In this document: positions 29,647 to 38,222 of the stretch, piece after piece
How the letters are laid out: each line of letters starts with the position of its first letter
Numbering within the stretch: the first letter of the stretch is position 1
Program-made: the position numbers and the translations under genes
The notes under the pieces: generated by a model
The model's input: only the letters and a program-made list of their open reading frames with translations
What the model was told of the DNA's origin: nothing
The model's database searches: none
Source: Chitinophaga costaii
Lineage (GTDB): Bacteria > Bacteroidota > Bacteroidia > Chitinophagales > Chitinophagaceae
Direction of reading: 5' to 3'
Length of the DNA stretch: 64,000 nucleotides
NCBI RefSeq assembly: GCF_900094705.1
Contig: NZ_FMAR01000008.1
Span: 1-64,000 of the forward strand

Positions 29647-29713
29647 ACAATAGGAGCCATGTTGTGCTAATATATAGGAAGTTATTAGTATCCAGGTATA
29701 AATAGTTTCCCCT

Positions 29714-30208
29714 TTACTCGTTTTGAACATTTATGTGGGTTAATTCGTTCCTTGAGATACCAGCACATTTTACTTTGACGGGCTTTAGCTTAAATTTATT
29801 TTTTTGGTTAAAATATACCATTAAAACATTCAAGTAACGAAAGGCCTTCGCTAAATGTCCCTCCACACAATAGCAGGCGGCTGCATCTAAAGAGCCTGCT
29901 GCGTTTTCTGGTACCAGATAGCGCGATCGCCTAGATAGCCCTTGCAGCTTTTCGTACGCTGTATATTCTTTGAATGGAAGCGCCGTGTCTTCCTTGTTAT
30001 AAGGATTTAATGCATAGCCTACATCTACATGCTTTCGATATTGCATGCCATAACCCGCAAGGTGAGCGTTTACGAGGTGCACCGCCACATAAAAACAGGC
30101 CGTCACTTGCCAGTCCATGTGTTCGTCGGGGCCATCCAACCTGTTTATTTTCTCCAGAAATTGGATGTTTCTTTTTGCTTGATAAAGGTGGTCTTCGGAC
30201 AGGGGCAC
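29714..30208 (-). CDS. HEPN-like helical protein, function unknown
   Basis: 164 residues from a GTG. The order MDWQVTACFYVAVHLVNAHLAGYG, then a polar segment and YEKLQGLSRRSRYL resembles HEPN-type four-helix proteins whose first half carries the W-x-FYxxxHxxxA pattern. The Rx4-6H ribonuclease motif is not evident: where relatives carry H-x-x-R this one reads KHVDV. It may therefore be inactive or a different helical bundle. It follows the 30227-30700 gene by 18 bp, probably as an operon. The assignment is tentative. Confidence 0.5.
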   Translation of the reverse strand: MPLSEDHLYQAKRNIQFLEKINRLDGPDEHMDWQVTACFYVAVHLVNAHLAGYGMQYRKHVDVGYALNPYNKEDTALPFKEYTAYEKLQGLSRRSRYLVPENAAGSLDAAACYCVEGHLAKAFRYLNVLMVYFNQKNKFKLKPVKVKCAGISRNELTHINVQNE

Positions 30209-30226
30209 AAAAAAAGGGAATTAAAA

Positions 30227-30700
30227 TTATAGTATAACCTTATAATGAGCGGGAATAGTTAAATGATCTGATTCTTCTACAATGGTGGCGGTCATATCAT
30301 AACCGGCTGTATGATATTTTGCATTAATCTGCGCCTGAATAAGTAATAGTTCATCTTCAAAATCCTCCTGACCATCACCTATCTCTATCCAGGTCAATAT
30401 TTCTCCCTGGCGCATGTTGAGGTCTAAGGCAAGTTTTTTGGGATGGCCGGAAGTTTCTTTCAGTAATTTAAAATAGGTAACAATAATTTCCGACACGATC
30501 AGGGCGTCCAGTTTCTTCTTAGTAAAATTGGCCACTTCTATCACGTTATCCTGCATGAACACTGCATATTGCTGTATTTTGTCGAGAGGAGCGGTATTGG
30601 TATCAAGCATGAGCTTGTCTGCTTTAATAGAGGCAATTAAAGTATCAAACCAATTGTCACGGTCAGTAGTATCTTGTGTGTAACTATTTGTGGACAACAT
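30227..30700 (-). CDS. Uncharacterised protein paired with the HEPN-like gene
   Basis: 157 residues from the ATG at 30700; the frame remains open to a TTG at 30739. It has a polar N-terminus, a helical middle (DKIQQYAVFMQDNVIEVANF, VSEIIVTYFKLLKE) and a C-terminal beta-like segment (DMTATIVEESDHLTIPAHYKVIL). No nucleotidyltransferase or DNA-binding motif is visible, so it is not an ordinary HEPN partner of the MNT type. It is the first gene of a probable two-gene unit. Confidence 0.6.
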   Translation of the reverse strand: MLSTNSYTQDTTDRDNWFDTLIASIKADKLMLDTNTAPLDKIQQYAVFMQDNVIEVANFTKKKLDALIVSEIIVTYFKLLKETSGHPKKLALDLNMRQGEILTWIEIGDGQEDFEDELLLIQAQINAKYHTAGYDMTATIVEESDHLTIPAHYKVIL

Positions 30701-30739
30701 ATGCACTGATTTTGCGGGTACTTTGGGAGTAACATGCAA

Positions 30740-31026
30740 TGCTAAGATAATACCAAAAATAGTACGAATTTCCTAAAACTAAATATTTATAATAAAATTC
30801 TTACTAAGAGCACCCATATCAGATAGGGAAAATATTACTACATGCTGGCGGTGTAGGGTAGGGATGCATCACTTATTTAAATTCGGAGTGTTTTTTTTAA
30901 ATGAAATTGCCATGGGGATGAGATTGTAGAGGGGGTATAACAATGGCATACAAACATGCCAAATAATTATACCTTTTCGCACATTATGCAAAATCTTGTT
31001 GCCATCTAAGCCCGGCACCTAACAAT
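30740..31026. other. AT-rich intergenic region, no gene seen
   Basis: About 290 bp of AT-rich sequence between the uncharacterised pair and the tRNA-Cys terminator. I see no ORF with coding character and no clear promoter. Confidence 0.5.
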
Positions 31027-31051
31027 AAAAGCCGCAACGAGGGCGGCTTTT
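31027..31051 (-). terminator. Terminator of tRNA-Cys
   Basis: 9-bp stem AAAAGCCGC / GCGGCTTTT with a 7-nt loop, 16 bp beyond the 3' end of the tRNA on the minus strand. Confidence 0.8.
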
Positions 31052-31066
31052 AAGTTGTAAATTCCG

Positions 31067-31137
31067 AGGTATCGAGCGGATTCGAACCGCTGTACGAGGT
31101 TTTGCAGACCTCTGCCTAGCCACTCGGCCACGATACC
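31067..31137 (-). tRNA. tRNA-Cys (GCA)
   Basis: 71 nt. The acceptor arms GGTATCG / CGATACC pair perfectly, followed by U as discriminator, the identity base for cysteine. The anticodon loop reads CTGCAAA (anticodon GCA) and the T arm contains GGTTCGAATCC. CCA is not encoded. Transcribed from the strong promoter at 31191-31221. Confidence 0.97.
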
Positions 31138-31190
31138 CTGTATTTCCCGTATCCAGCTTATGTTGTATGCGGCTGAATTTTACAGGACTG

Positions 31191-31221
31191 CAAAAGTAGT
31201 AAATTTTGGATATTTGCCAAA
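31191..31221 (-). promoter_or_regulatory. Promoter of tRNA-Cys, full Bacteroidetes consensus
   Basis: On the minus strand TTTG (31221-31218), then exactly 19 bp, then TACTTTTG (31198-31191), matching TTTG-N19-TAnnTTTG. The predicted start is near 31184, about 47 nt before the tRNA. Confidence 0.75.
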
Positions 31222-31263
31222 TCGAATTTCAAATTCATTGCCTTTCGCTAAATATACAACAAA

Positions 31264-32139
31264 ATGGCCCAACGTATTGCAGAATCTGAACTCATCCTCA
31301 ACAGCCGCGGCGCGGTGTACCACCTGGATGTAAGGCCCGAAGAACTGGCTACTACCATCATCACGGTAGGCGATCCGGATCGCGTGCCTACGGTAAGCAA
31401 GCATTTCGACCGCATAGAATTTACCACCCAGCACCGCGAGTTCGTGACGCACACCGGTTACCTTGGTAGCAAAAGAATTTCCGTAGTCTCCACCGGCATT
31501 GGCACCGATAATATAGACATTGTGCTGAATGAACTGGATGCACTCGTGAATATTGATTTTGCATCCCGCACCATCAAAGACCAGCTCACCCGTTTGCAGA
31601 TAGTGCGGCTGGGTACCTCCGGCGCACTACAGGGCGATATCCCGGTGGATGCCTTTGTGGTATCTTCCTATGGGCTGGGGTTAGATAATCTGTTGCCATA
31701 TTACCTGTTTGAAAATACCGATGCCGAAAAGCTGCTGCTGCAATCGTTCCGCGGGCAGGTGGAGGTAAGCAATGGGGTGGCTGTACCTTACATCATCAGC
31801 GCCAACGAAGCACTGGCGGCCAGGTTCAAGGATGGTTTTCATACAGGCATTACCGTTACCTGCCCTGGGTTCTATGCCCCACAGGGTCGGGCATTGCGCG
31901 GGCCGCTGTCGCACCCGCATTTGATAGACCAGCTCACACAGTTCCGGTTTGAACAGCACCGGATCACCAACTTTGAAATGGAAACTTCCGGTATTTATGG
32001 CCTGGGTCGTGTGCTGGGGCACGAAACGCTGTCTATCAGCGCCATCGTGGCCAACCGCATAGCGCAGCAGTTCAGTAACGACGGCGCTGCGGCGGTGGAA
32101 CTACTCATCACCAGGGCACTGGAGGTACTGGCGCAGTAA
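31264..32139 (+). CDS. Nucleoside phosphorylase (uridine phosphorylase-like)
   Basis: 291 residues. The phosphate-binding GDPDRVPTV sits near residue 38, STGIGTDNIDIVLNEL near residue 80, VRLGTSGALQ near residue 118 and NFEMETSGIYGLGRVLGH near residue 240 with the ribose-binding Glu/Met/Glu. These are NP-I family features. It splits a nucleoside with phosphate to base and ribose-1-phosphate; the base preference is not decidable here. It is 24 bp upstream of dapF. Confidence 0.9.
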   Translation: MAQRIAESELILNSRGAVYHLDVRPEELATTIITVGDPDRVPTVSKHFDRIEFTTQHREFVTHTGYLGSKRISVVSTGIGTDNIDIVLNELDALVNIDFASRTIKDQLTRLQIVRLGTSGALQGDIPVDAFVVSSYGLGLDNLLPYYLFENTDAEKLLLQSFRGQVEVSNGVAVPYIISANEALAARFKDGFHTGITVTCPGFYAPQGRALRGPLSHPHLIDQLTQFRFEQHRITNFEMETSGIYGLGRVLGHETLSISAIVANRIAQQFSNDGAAAVELLITRALEVLAQ

Positions 32140-32163
32140 GTACATTTTACCTACTTTTACAGT

Positions 32164-32952
32164 ATGAACATTCACTTTTTCAAATACCAGGGTACGGGCA
32201 ACGATTTCGTGATCCTGGACAACCGCGATGGGCGCTACACCGGGCTTACCGAGGAGCAGATCAAGGGGTTGTGCGACCGGCGTTTTGGTGTAGGAGGAGA
32301 TGGGTTAATGATGCTCCAGGTGCAGGAAGGGTACGACTTTGCAATGCAATATTACAACTCCGATGGCCGCCCCGGCAGCATGTGCGGCAATGGTGGCCGC
32401 TGCTTAACGGCCTTTGCCTGGAAAATGGGCATCCACCAGGAGCATATCCATTTCATAGCCAGCGACGGCCCTCATGAAGCCACCCTGGAAGGGGAGGATT
32501 GGGTGAACTTGCGGATGAAAAACGTAGACAGCGTAGAAACAGATCCTGCTTTCTTTTACCTGAACACGGGGTCTCCTCATTATGTACAGTATGTGTCTCA
32601 ATTATCCGGTTTCGAAGTGTACGAAAAGGGACGGAGCATTCGCTACAACGAGCGTTTTAAGGCGGTAGGAACGAACGTGAATTTTGTAGAGCCAATGCCG
32701 GCGGAGAATGGCATTTTTGTTCGCACTTACGAACGCGGGGTGGAAGATGAAACCTATTCCTGCGGCACCGGCGTTACGGCGGCCGCCCTCACTTATGCCG
32801 GCCCCGAGGCCCGTACCTACACCATCCCGGTAAAAACACTGGGGGGCAACCTGGTGGTAAAATTCAACAAAACCGGCCCTCATACCTACGAGGATATCTG
32901 GCTATGTGGACCCGCCAAACTGGTGTTTGAAGGGAATATCGCCTTAGACTAA
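32164..32952 (+). CDS. dapF: Diaminopimelate epimerase
   Basis: 262 residues. The two catalytic cysteines are present: C74 in SMCGNGGRC and C200 in YSCGTGVTAAA. The substrate-binding phrases GTGNDFVILDN and NTGSPHYV also match. It converts LL- to meso-diaminopimelate for lysine and peptidoglycan synthesis in the cytosol. It shares a transcription direction with the phosphorylase and the NUDIX gene, with gaps under 40 bp. Confidence 0.97.
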   Translation: MNIHFFKYQGTGNDFVILDNRDGRYTGLTEEQIKGLCDRRFGVGGDGLMMLQVQEGYDFAMQYYNSDGRPGSMCGNGGRCLTAFAWKMGIHQEHIHFIASDGPHEATLEGEDWVNLRMKNVDSVETDPAFFYLNTGSPHYVQYVSQLSGFEVYEKGRSIRYNERFKAVGTNVNFVEPMPAENGIFVRTYERGVEDETYSCGTGVTAAALTYAGPEARTYTIPVKTLGGNLVVKFNKTGPHTYEDIWLCGPAKLVFEGNIALD

Positions 32953-32988
32953 AGGGTGCCGCATGTATAAATACCTAATATCTTTTTT

Positions 32989-33441
32989 ATGGCCTTGTTC
33001 AATGTACGGGTGTATGGCATTATGATCAATGAAAAACGCGAGGTGCTGGTGATGGATGAATATATCCGGGGAGGCTACTACACTAAGTTCCCGGGTGGTG
33101 GCCTGGAGTTGGGCGAAGGCACGTTGCAATGTGTAGTGCGGGAATGGCAGGAAGAATTGCAGCAGGAAATAACCGTGGTAGAACATCTTTATACCACCGA
33201 TTTTTTCCAGATATCCGCCTTTGACCAAACCACGCAGATCATTGCTATTTATTACCGCGTAGCGCCCCGTTCTCCCTTTGTGGCCAAGGTGTCGGATAAG
33301 CCATTCGATTTTGAGATACCCGAAGACCGTACCGAAGTGGAAGGCGCCCGCTGGATAGCATGGGAAGATTTTTCTGCGGCGGTAGTTACCCTGCCAATAG
33401 ATAAAGTGGTGGCAGATCTGGTGAAAGTAAAATATGCCTGA
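32989..33441 (+). CDS. NUDIX hydrolase domain protein
   Basis: 150 residues. A complete Nudix box Gx5Ex7REx2EE is present (G37, E43, R51-E52, E55-E56) within the strand-helix region PGGGLELGEGTLQCVVREWQ. The C-terminal phrase ARWIAWEDFSAAV is typical of small stand-alone NUDIX proteins. It hydrolyses a nucleoside diphosphate linked to some group; the substrate is unknown. Confidence 0.9.
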   Translation: MALFNVRVYGIMINEKREVLVMDEYIRGGYYTKFPGGGLELGEGTLQCVVREWQEELQQEITVVEHLYTTDFFQISAFDQTTQIIAIYYRVAPRSPFVAKVSDKPFDFEIPEDRTEVEGARWIAWEDFSAAVVTLPIDKVVADLVKVKYA

Positions 33442-33528
33442 CTTCATCAACAGTGAATGGATCTAAGCCTGTCGCTAAAAAATGGTCACAAACTTGCTAC
33501 TAAAAAAGGTATCAAAACCATCATTGCC

Positions 33529-33756
33529 ATGGATCCATTTCTTATTAAACTTACCCATAACGATACCCTGGAACAATTCCGTGTATTCCCCTCCAATTTG
33601 CCGCAGGGCATCAATTATCTCGTGAATATCCACGACACAGATGTGCGATTCCAGACCGATGCGGAGGGGAATGTGTTGCCCACGGAGATCCCACCGGGCA
33701 TAGATATTCAACTGGTCAAAGATATTGGGGCGCTGCTAGAAGCGCACCATGTGTAA
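33529..33756 (+). CDS. Small hypothetical protein
   Basis: 75 residues from the ATG at 33529. An earlier ATG at 33457 would add 24 residues that look unconserved (KNGHKLATKKG). The sequence looks like a small all-beta fold (PFLIKLTHNDTLEQFRVFP, YLVNIHDTDVRFQTDAEGNV) ending with a short helix. No signal peptide, and no function recognised. Confidence 0.6.
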   Translation: MDPFLIKLTHNDTLEQFRVFPSNLPQGINYLVNIHDTDVRFQTDAEGNVLPTEIPPGIDIQLVKDIGALLEAHHV

Positions 33757-33789
33757 GAAAGTACTAATTTCCGCTAAAAACTACCCTAT

Positions 33790-34161
33790 ATGCATATCGT
33801 TGCCGCTATCCTGGTAGCCCTGGTGGCTGCGGAACACCTGTATATTCTATGGATAGAAATGTTTGCCTGGACTACTGCCGGGCGTAAAACCTTTCGTAAT
33901 TTTCCCGCGCATTTGTTTGAACCCACCAAAGGGCTGGCCGCCAATCAAGGGTTGTACAACGGCTTTCTAAGTGCAGGGCTGATATAGGCTTTATGTATTA
34001 ACGATGCACATTGGCATTGCAGCGTGGCCACTTTTTTTCTTTGCTGCATCATCATCGCAGGGATCTTTGGAGGGGTAACGGCTTCCAGGCGTATTTTTTT
34101 AATACAGGCATTACCGGCCTGTATTGCCGTGATTTTTGTATGGATAGCAGCCTTAACATAA
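33790..34161 (+). pseudogene. DUF1304 membrane protein interrupted by one in-frame TAG
   Basis: An ATG at 33790 opens a typical DUF1304 protein: EHLYILWIEMFAW, then LFEPTKGLAANQGLYNGFLSAGLI, then TAG (33985-33987). The same frame continues for 57 more codons with the expected second half (FFLCCIIIAGIFGGVTASRR, QALPACIAVIFVW) and ends with TAA at 34159-34161. Read through, the product is about 123 residues with four membrane segments, the normal family length. The family has a conserved Trp right after GLI, so TAG is most simply TGG with one G-to-A change. The function of DUF1304 is not known. Confidence 0.85.
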
Positions 34162-34488
34162 TAGCATGAACGTGTCATTTACAGGCTGTACTGCTTTGTT
34201 ATTGATTTGTTATCAACGAATTAGCGGCAATTAAATATTTTATGAAGGATTCATTTTATTGATTTATTTTCCTTAAATTGCCTTCCCTGGTTTTATACAG
34301 AGGGCAGGAAATAGTGCAGTTTTTTTACTTCTTGTGCAATGACAAGCCAACTTAAGTTTTAAGCATCGTTCATAGCGTCTAAAATAAAAGGTTCGCTTTA
34401 GCATCAACATTTATCGAAACCTCGCCTCATTAATGCCTTCTGCGTTCCAGGAGGCGTTTTGCTTTCTAATAAAAAACAATGTTGAGGT
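34162..34488. other. Intergenic region, AT-rich
   Basis: 327 bp between the broken DUF1304 gene and the GNAT gene. A weak promoter-like pair (TTG, 18 bp, TAAGTTTT near 34354) is present. I see no gene or RNA. Confidence 0.5.
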
Positions 34489-34974
34489 ATGGTAAGTATA
34501 TCTAAAGTTAGTAGTCAGGCAGAGTTGGATCAGGTTAAGGTACTTTTCCGTGAGTATGCGCAATGGCTCGACGTAGATCTGACATTCCAGGGATTTGAGG
34601 AAGAACTGGAAACGTTACCTGCAGGTTATGCATCGCCCACCGGTGCGCTCTTTATTGCCAAGGTGGATGGCAAGTTGGCCGGTTCGGTAGCCATCCGCGC
34701 GTTCGACAATACCACTTGCGAAATGAAACGATTATTTGTAAGAGATCAGTATAAAAAGCAGGGCGTGGGCCGTGCGCTGGCAGAAGCGGCGCTGGAAGAA
34801 GCCCGCGTATTGGGTTATAAACGTATTGTACTGGATACTTTAGCGCATATGCGGCCAGCTATTAAGCTGTATACCAGCCTGGGTTTTCAACCCATTGCCG
34901 CTTATTACGACAATCCTATCAGCGACGCCGTATACCTCACGCGCACGCTGGAAGAAGAAGGGTTACCCGTTTAA
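34489..34974 (+). CDS. GNAT family N-acetyltransferase
   Basis: 161 residues. The acetyl-CoA binding motif A is MKRLFVRDQYKKQGVGRALA (Q-x-x-G-x-G form, about residues 80-100). It is followed by VLDTLAHMRPAIKLYTSLGF and the usual C-terminal strand. The acceptor substrate is unknown. It is a single gene with no evident partners. Confidence 0.9.
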   Translation: MVSISKVSSQAELDQVKVLFREYAQWLDVDLTFQGFEEELETLPAGYASPTGALFIAKVDGKLAGSVAIRAFDNTTCEMKRLFVRDQYKKQGVGRALAEAALEEARVLGYKRIVLDTLAHMRPAIKLYTSLGFQPIAAYYDNPISDAVYLTRTLEEEGLPV

Positions 34975-35142
34975 AATGAACCCTGTACTATGCAGTAGGG
35001 ATTACTGCGTAGGTAAATACATATAACCGCATGTTTGAAAAAGCGGAAAGCAATGGGTTTGCTTTCCGCTTTTCTGTTTAATACTTGTTGCATTTTACGG
35101 CGTATCGTAGTGGCAAGGCTTTTACTGCCTGGAATAGACTTC

Positions 35143-36447
35143 TTACACTTTAGGCAACTGGTACCCGTTGTGGTAGGTTTTGGCCAGGTAAGTATTGGCT
35201 GCGTTTTCGGAAAAGCGCTGGTGCGTGGCGTCCCAGTGCAGGTGCTGGCCGGTGCGGTAGGCAATGTTGCCCATCTGCGATACGGTGGCTACCAGTTCTC
35301 CTGCCTGTATGGGCGTGTGCAGGTTTTCCAGCTTGCGGGATTGCACCACCTCCAGGAAATTGGTGGTGTGCAGGTTCAGGCCGTCGTCTGATTTAAGGCG
35401 ACGGGGTACGGCTTCCATTTTTCCTTTCTCTGGAATTACTTCCCATCCACCCCGGTCCAGCACCAGGGTGCCGTTGTTGCCAATGAAGGCAATGCCGTGA
35501 TCCCGGCCATAGGGGCCACCATCTATACCAATGGCGTGTTCCCATTGCAGGTTAAAGCCATCAAATTCATACACAGTGGTAAGGGTGTCCGGCGTTTCTG
35601 CGGCATCGTCGGGATAGGCAAATTTCCCTCCGGCGGCCATCACAGATTTGGGTTGTGCCGCCTTCATGCCCAGGAGTGCGTAGTCTAGCAGGTGAACGCC
35701 CCAGTCTGTCATCAGGCCACCGGCATAGTCCCAATACCAGCGGAAATTAAAGTGAAAGCGGTTGGGGTTAAAAGGCCGGGTGGGTGCTGGTCCCAGCCAG
35801 GCTTTGTAATCCACGCCTGGTGGTGGGGCGCTGTCTGGCTTTACGGGGATGGAATGCATCCAGCCCATATAGGCCCAGGCTTTTACCAGGCGCACGGAAC
35901 CTAGCTTGCCACTGTGTACAAAGGCAATGGCGTCGTTAAAATGCTGTTGACTACGTTGCCACTGGCCCACCTGCACCACGCGGTTGTACTTTTGCTGGGC
36001 GGCTACCATGGCCTTACATTCGGCAATAGAGTTGCCAATGGGTTTTTCCACGTACACATCCTTGCCGGCGGCGCAGGCCTGGGTCATGATGAGGCAGTGC
36101 CAGTGGTCTGGCGTGCCAATGACTACAGCGTCTACGTCTTTATCGTCCAGCAGCTTGCGATAATCGCTGTAGGCTCTAACGGAAATGTTTTGCTGGGCCA
36201 GTTCGGCCACCCGTTTGTCCAATACGTTTTTGTCTACGTCGCAGAGGGCCACCACCTGGGCCTGCGGATTTCGCAGCAGGGCCGTAAGGTCGGACCAGCC
36301 CATGCCGTTGATGCCAATGGCACCAATGCGGATTTTATCATTGGCGCCTAGGATGCTGCGGGCCGTGGAAGGGAAGGAAGACAGGAGGCCAGCGCCAGCG
36401 GCCAGCATGGAGGCCGTGCGGATAAATTGCCTGCGGGAATGTGTCAT
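35143..36447 (-). CDS. Gfo/Idh/MocA family oxidoreductase, Tat-exported
   Basis: 434 residues from the ATG at 36447; an upstream start at 36492 would bury the signal. A twin-arginine signal (SRRQFI, residues 4-9) precedes a hydrophobic stretch, so the folded, cofactor-loaded enzyme would go to the periplasm. The NAD-binding fold has IRIGAIGINGMG and VVALCDVDKN, and DVYVEKPIG carries the family Lys. The C-terminal domain contains NFRWYWDYAGGLMTDWGVHLLDY. Such exported members usually act on sugars or glycosides; the substrate is unknown. It is a single gene. Confidence 0.92.
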   Translation of the reverse strand: MTHSRRQFIRTASMLAAGAGLLSSFPSTARSILGANDKIRIGAIGINGMGWSDLTALLRNPQAQVVALCDVDKNVLDKRVAELAQQNISVRAYSDYRKLLDDKDVDAVVIGTPDHWHCLIMTQACAAGKDVYVEKPIGNSIAECKAMVAAQQKYNRVVQVGQWQRSQQHFNDAIAFVHSGKLGSVRLVKAWAYMGWMHSIPVKPDSAPPPGVDYKAWLGPAPTRPFNPNRFHFNFRWYWDYAGGLMTDWGVHLLDYALLGMKAAQPKSVMAAGGKFAYPDDAAETPDTLTTVYEFDGFNLQWEHAIGIDGGPYGRDHGIAFIGNNGTLVLDRGGWEVIPEKGKMEAVPRRLKSDDGLNLHTTNFLEVVQSRKLENLHTPIQAGELVATVSQMGNIAYRTGQHLHWDATHQRFSENAANTYLAKTYHNGYQLPKV

Positions 36448-36604
36448 GATGCAGTTTTTACGTGGAAGAAAGGGAAAAGATAACATGCGCAAATGGCCTT
36501 TGTTACCCGGTTTATGCTACTAAAATTCCGAATAAAAAAGCAGGAAAGCAATGCCTTGCATAGATTAATGCAAACGTTGGCGTTACAAGGCTGATTGAAG
36601 ACAA

Positions 36605-36669
36605 AAGTATACCATCCCGGCAGGTATCGTATAGGAGAAAGCCCCGGCTACCTGCCGGAGCTTATACTT
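36605..36669 (-). terminator. Long inverted repeat after the AAA ATPase gene, probable terminator
   Basis: Two nested perfect arms, AAGTATA / TATACTT (36605-36611 and 36663-36669) and CCGGCAGGTA / TACCTGCCGG (36617-36626 and 36649-36658), around a 22-nt loop. It begins 15 bp after the stop codon of the 36685-38187 gene and is followed by TTTTG on the minus strand. Confidence 0.65.
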
Positions 36670-36684
36670 AAAAATCATGTTTCA

Positions 36685-38187
36685 TTATTCTTCTTCGCTT
36701 TCTTCGCTGCCTACATTAAAATTCATCATGGTACCCAGCAAGTCGCTGAAATGTGTTTCGTTCTCCAGCGTTTTCTTGCTGATCAGCGAGTAGGCGGCCA
36801 GTCCGTGCAGGACTAGTTCCATGAGCTGCAATATTTCTTTGGCGCTGCTGTTTTTGTAGCTGGCCTTTACGATGGCATGCAGGCCATCTACGGAATAAAG
36901 TTGGGCCTCATATTGCTGATCGGTGGCGTCTTGCAGGAATTGCAGGGAATTGCCTTTATCAAACCACTGGATAATGGAGCGGTAAGGGTTTTCCTGTGCG
37001 GCCTGTCCTTTCCGTTTTTTGAAGGTGTCTGGGTTGGGGAAGTAGCTGGCAAAGATGGTGCGGGTTGCCTTGTCCAGCAGGTTGTAAGCTACCTGCAACG
37101 GGCCTTCCTGCTCGCCTTCGTACACCAGTTCTACCTTACCGGTAATGGCGGGTACTATGCCCAGCAGGTCGGCAATGCGTACGTAGGTTTCTTTTTCGCG
37201 GTTAATGATGGCCCTGCGTTCGCCGGCGCTTACCGCGTTTTCGTAAGCGGCAATGGTAAGGCGGGCGCTCACACCACTTTTCTTATCCACCAGTTCACTG
37301 CTGCGGGCCTCGAAAGATACCTGCTCAATGAGCCGTTTGATCACATCGGTCATGTGTATTTTGCCGAGTTGTTCGGCATGTACATTGGCTTCCTGTTCGG
37401 TGATGAGCAGGGAGGTTTCCAGCGTTTTCGGATAGTGGGTAATGATCTGGCTTTCTATACGGTCTTTCAGTGGCGTTACAATGCTACCACGGTTAGTATA
37501 GTCTTCCGGGTTAGCGGTAAAGACAAACAGTATATCCAGCGGCATGCGTACTTTAAAGCCACGGATCTGGATATCGCCTTCCTGAAGGATATTGAACAAT
37601 CCCACTTGTATGCGGGCCTGGAGGTCGGGTAGTTCGTTGATCACGAAAATGCCCCGGTTAGAGCGGGGAATGATACCGAAATGGATGACCCGTTCGTCTG
37701 CATAACTCAGTTTCATATTGGCCGCTTTGATGGGGTCAATATCGCCAATAAGGTCTGCCACCGACACATCAGGAGTGGCGAGTTTCTCGCCGTAGCGGGC
37801 ATCGCGGTGTATCCATTCAATAGGGGTATCGTCGCCCTTTTCGGAAAGCAGGTCGCGGGCGTGGCGGCTTAGCGGGTCAAAAGGATTGTCGTTCACTTCA
37901 GAGCCGGCCACAATGGGAATATATTCATCGAGCAGGGAAGTCATCTGGCGTGCCATGCGGGTCTTGGCCTGGCCCCGCAGGCCCAGGAACAGGATGTTAT
38001 GCCGGCTGAGTAAGGCGCGTTCAGTATCCGGAATTACGGTATCGTCGTAACCAACGATGCCGGGAAAAGTAATTTCTTTCTTTTGCAGTTTGCCAATCAG
38101 GTTTTGCCGGATCTCTTCTTTTACCGTTTTTGTTTTATAACCACTCTTCTTTAACTGGCCAAAAGTCTGGATGTTCTTAATATTCAT
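36685..38187 (-). CDS. AAA+ ATPase, magnesium chelatase I / MoxR-like
   Basis: 500 residues. The P-loop is the variant GLRGQAKT (residues 69-76), lacking the usual third glycine. The core continues with ADLIGDIDPIKAA, GIFVINELPDLQARIQVGLFNILQEGD (Walker B plus the chelatase/MoxR insert) and FVFTANPEDYTNRGSIVTPLKDRI (sensor). The C-terminal 180 residues are helical. Such ATPases act with VWA proteins to remodel or load metal onto a client. The gene lies 35 bp downstream of a VWA gene, the classic pairing. The client is unknown. Confidence 0.88.
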   Translation of the reverse strand: MNIKNIQTFGQLKKSGYKTKTVKEEIRQNLIGKLQKKEITFPGIVGYDDTVIPDTERALLSRHNILFLGLRGQAKTRMARQMTSLLDEYIPIVAGSEVNDNPFDPLSRHARDLLSEKGDDTPIEWIHRDARYGEKLATPDVSVADLIGDIDPIKAANMKLSYADERVIHFGIIPRSNRGIFVINELPDLQARIQVGLFNILQEGDIQIRGFKVRMPLDILFVFTANPEDYTNRGSIVTPLKDRIESQIITHYPKTLETSLLITEQEANVHAEQLGKIHMTDVIKRLIEQVSFEARSSELVDKKSGVSARLTIAAYENAVSAGERRAIINREKETYVRIADLLGIVPAITGKVELVYEGEQEGPLQVAYNLLDKATRTIFASYFPNPDTFKKRKGQAAQENPYRSIIQWFDKGNSLQFLQDATDQQYEAQLYSVDGLHAIVKASYKNSSAKEILQLMELVLHGLAAYSLISKKTLENETHFSDLLGTMMNFNVGSEESEEE

Positions 38188-38222
38188 CTGGTGCTTGAAT
38201 TGTTGTTTTATGATTCAGTTTC

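Noticed and set aside
36877..37632. Open frame of 251 codons on the plus strand
   Set aside because: Antisense to the AAA+ ATPase gene; no domain pattern.
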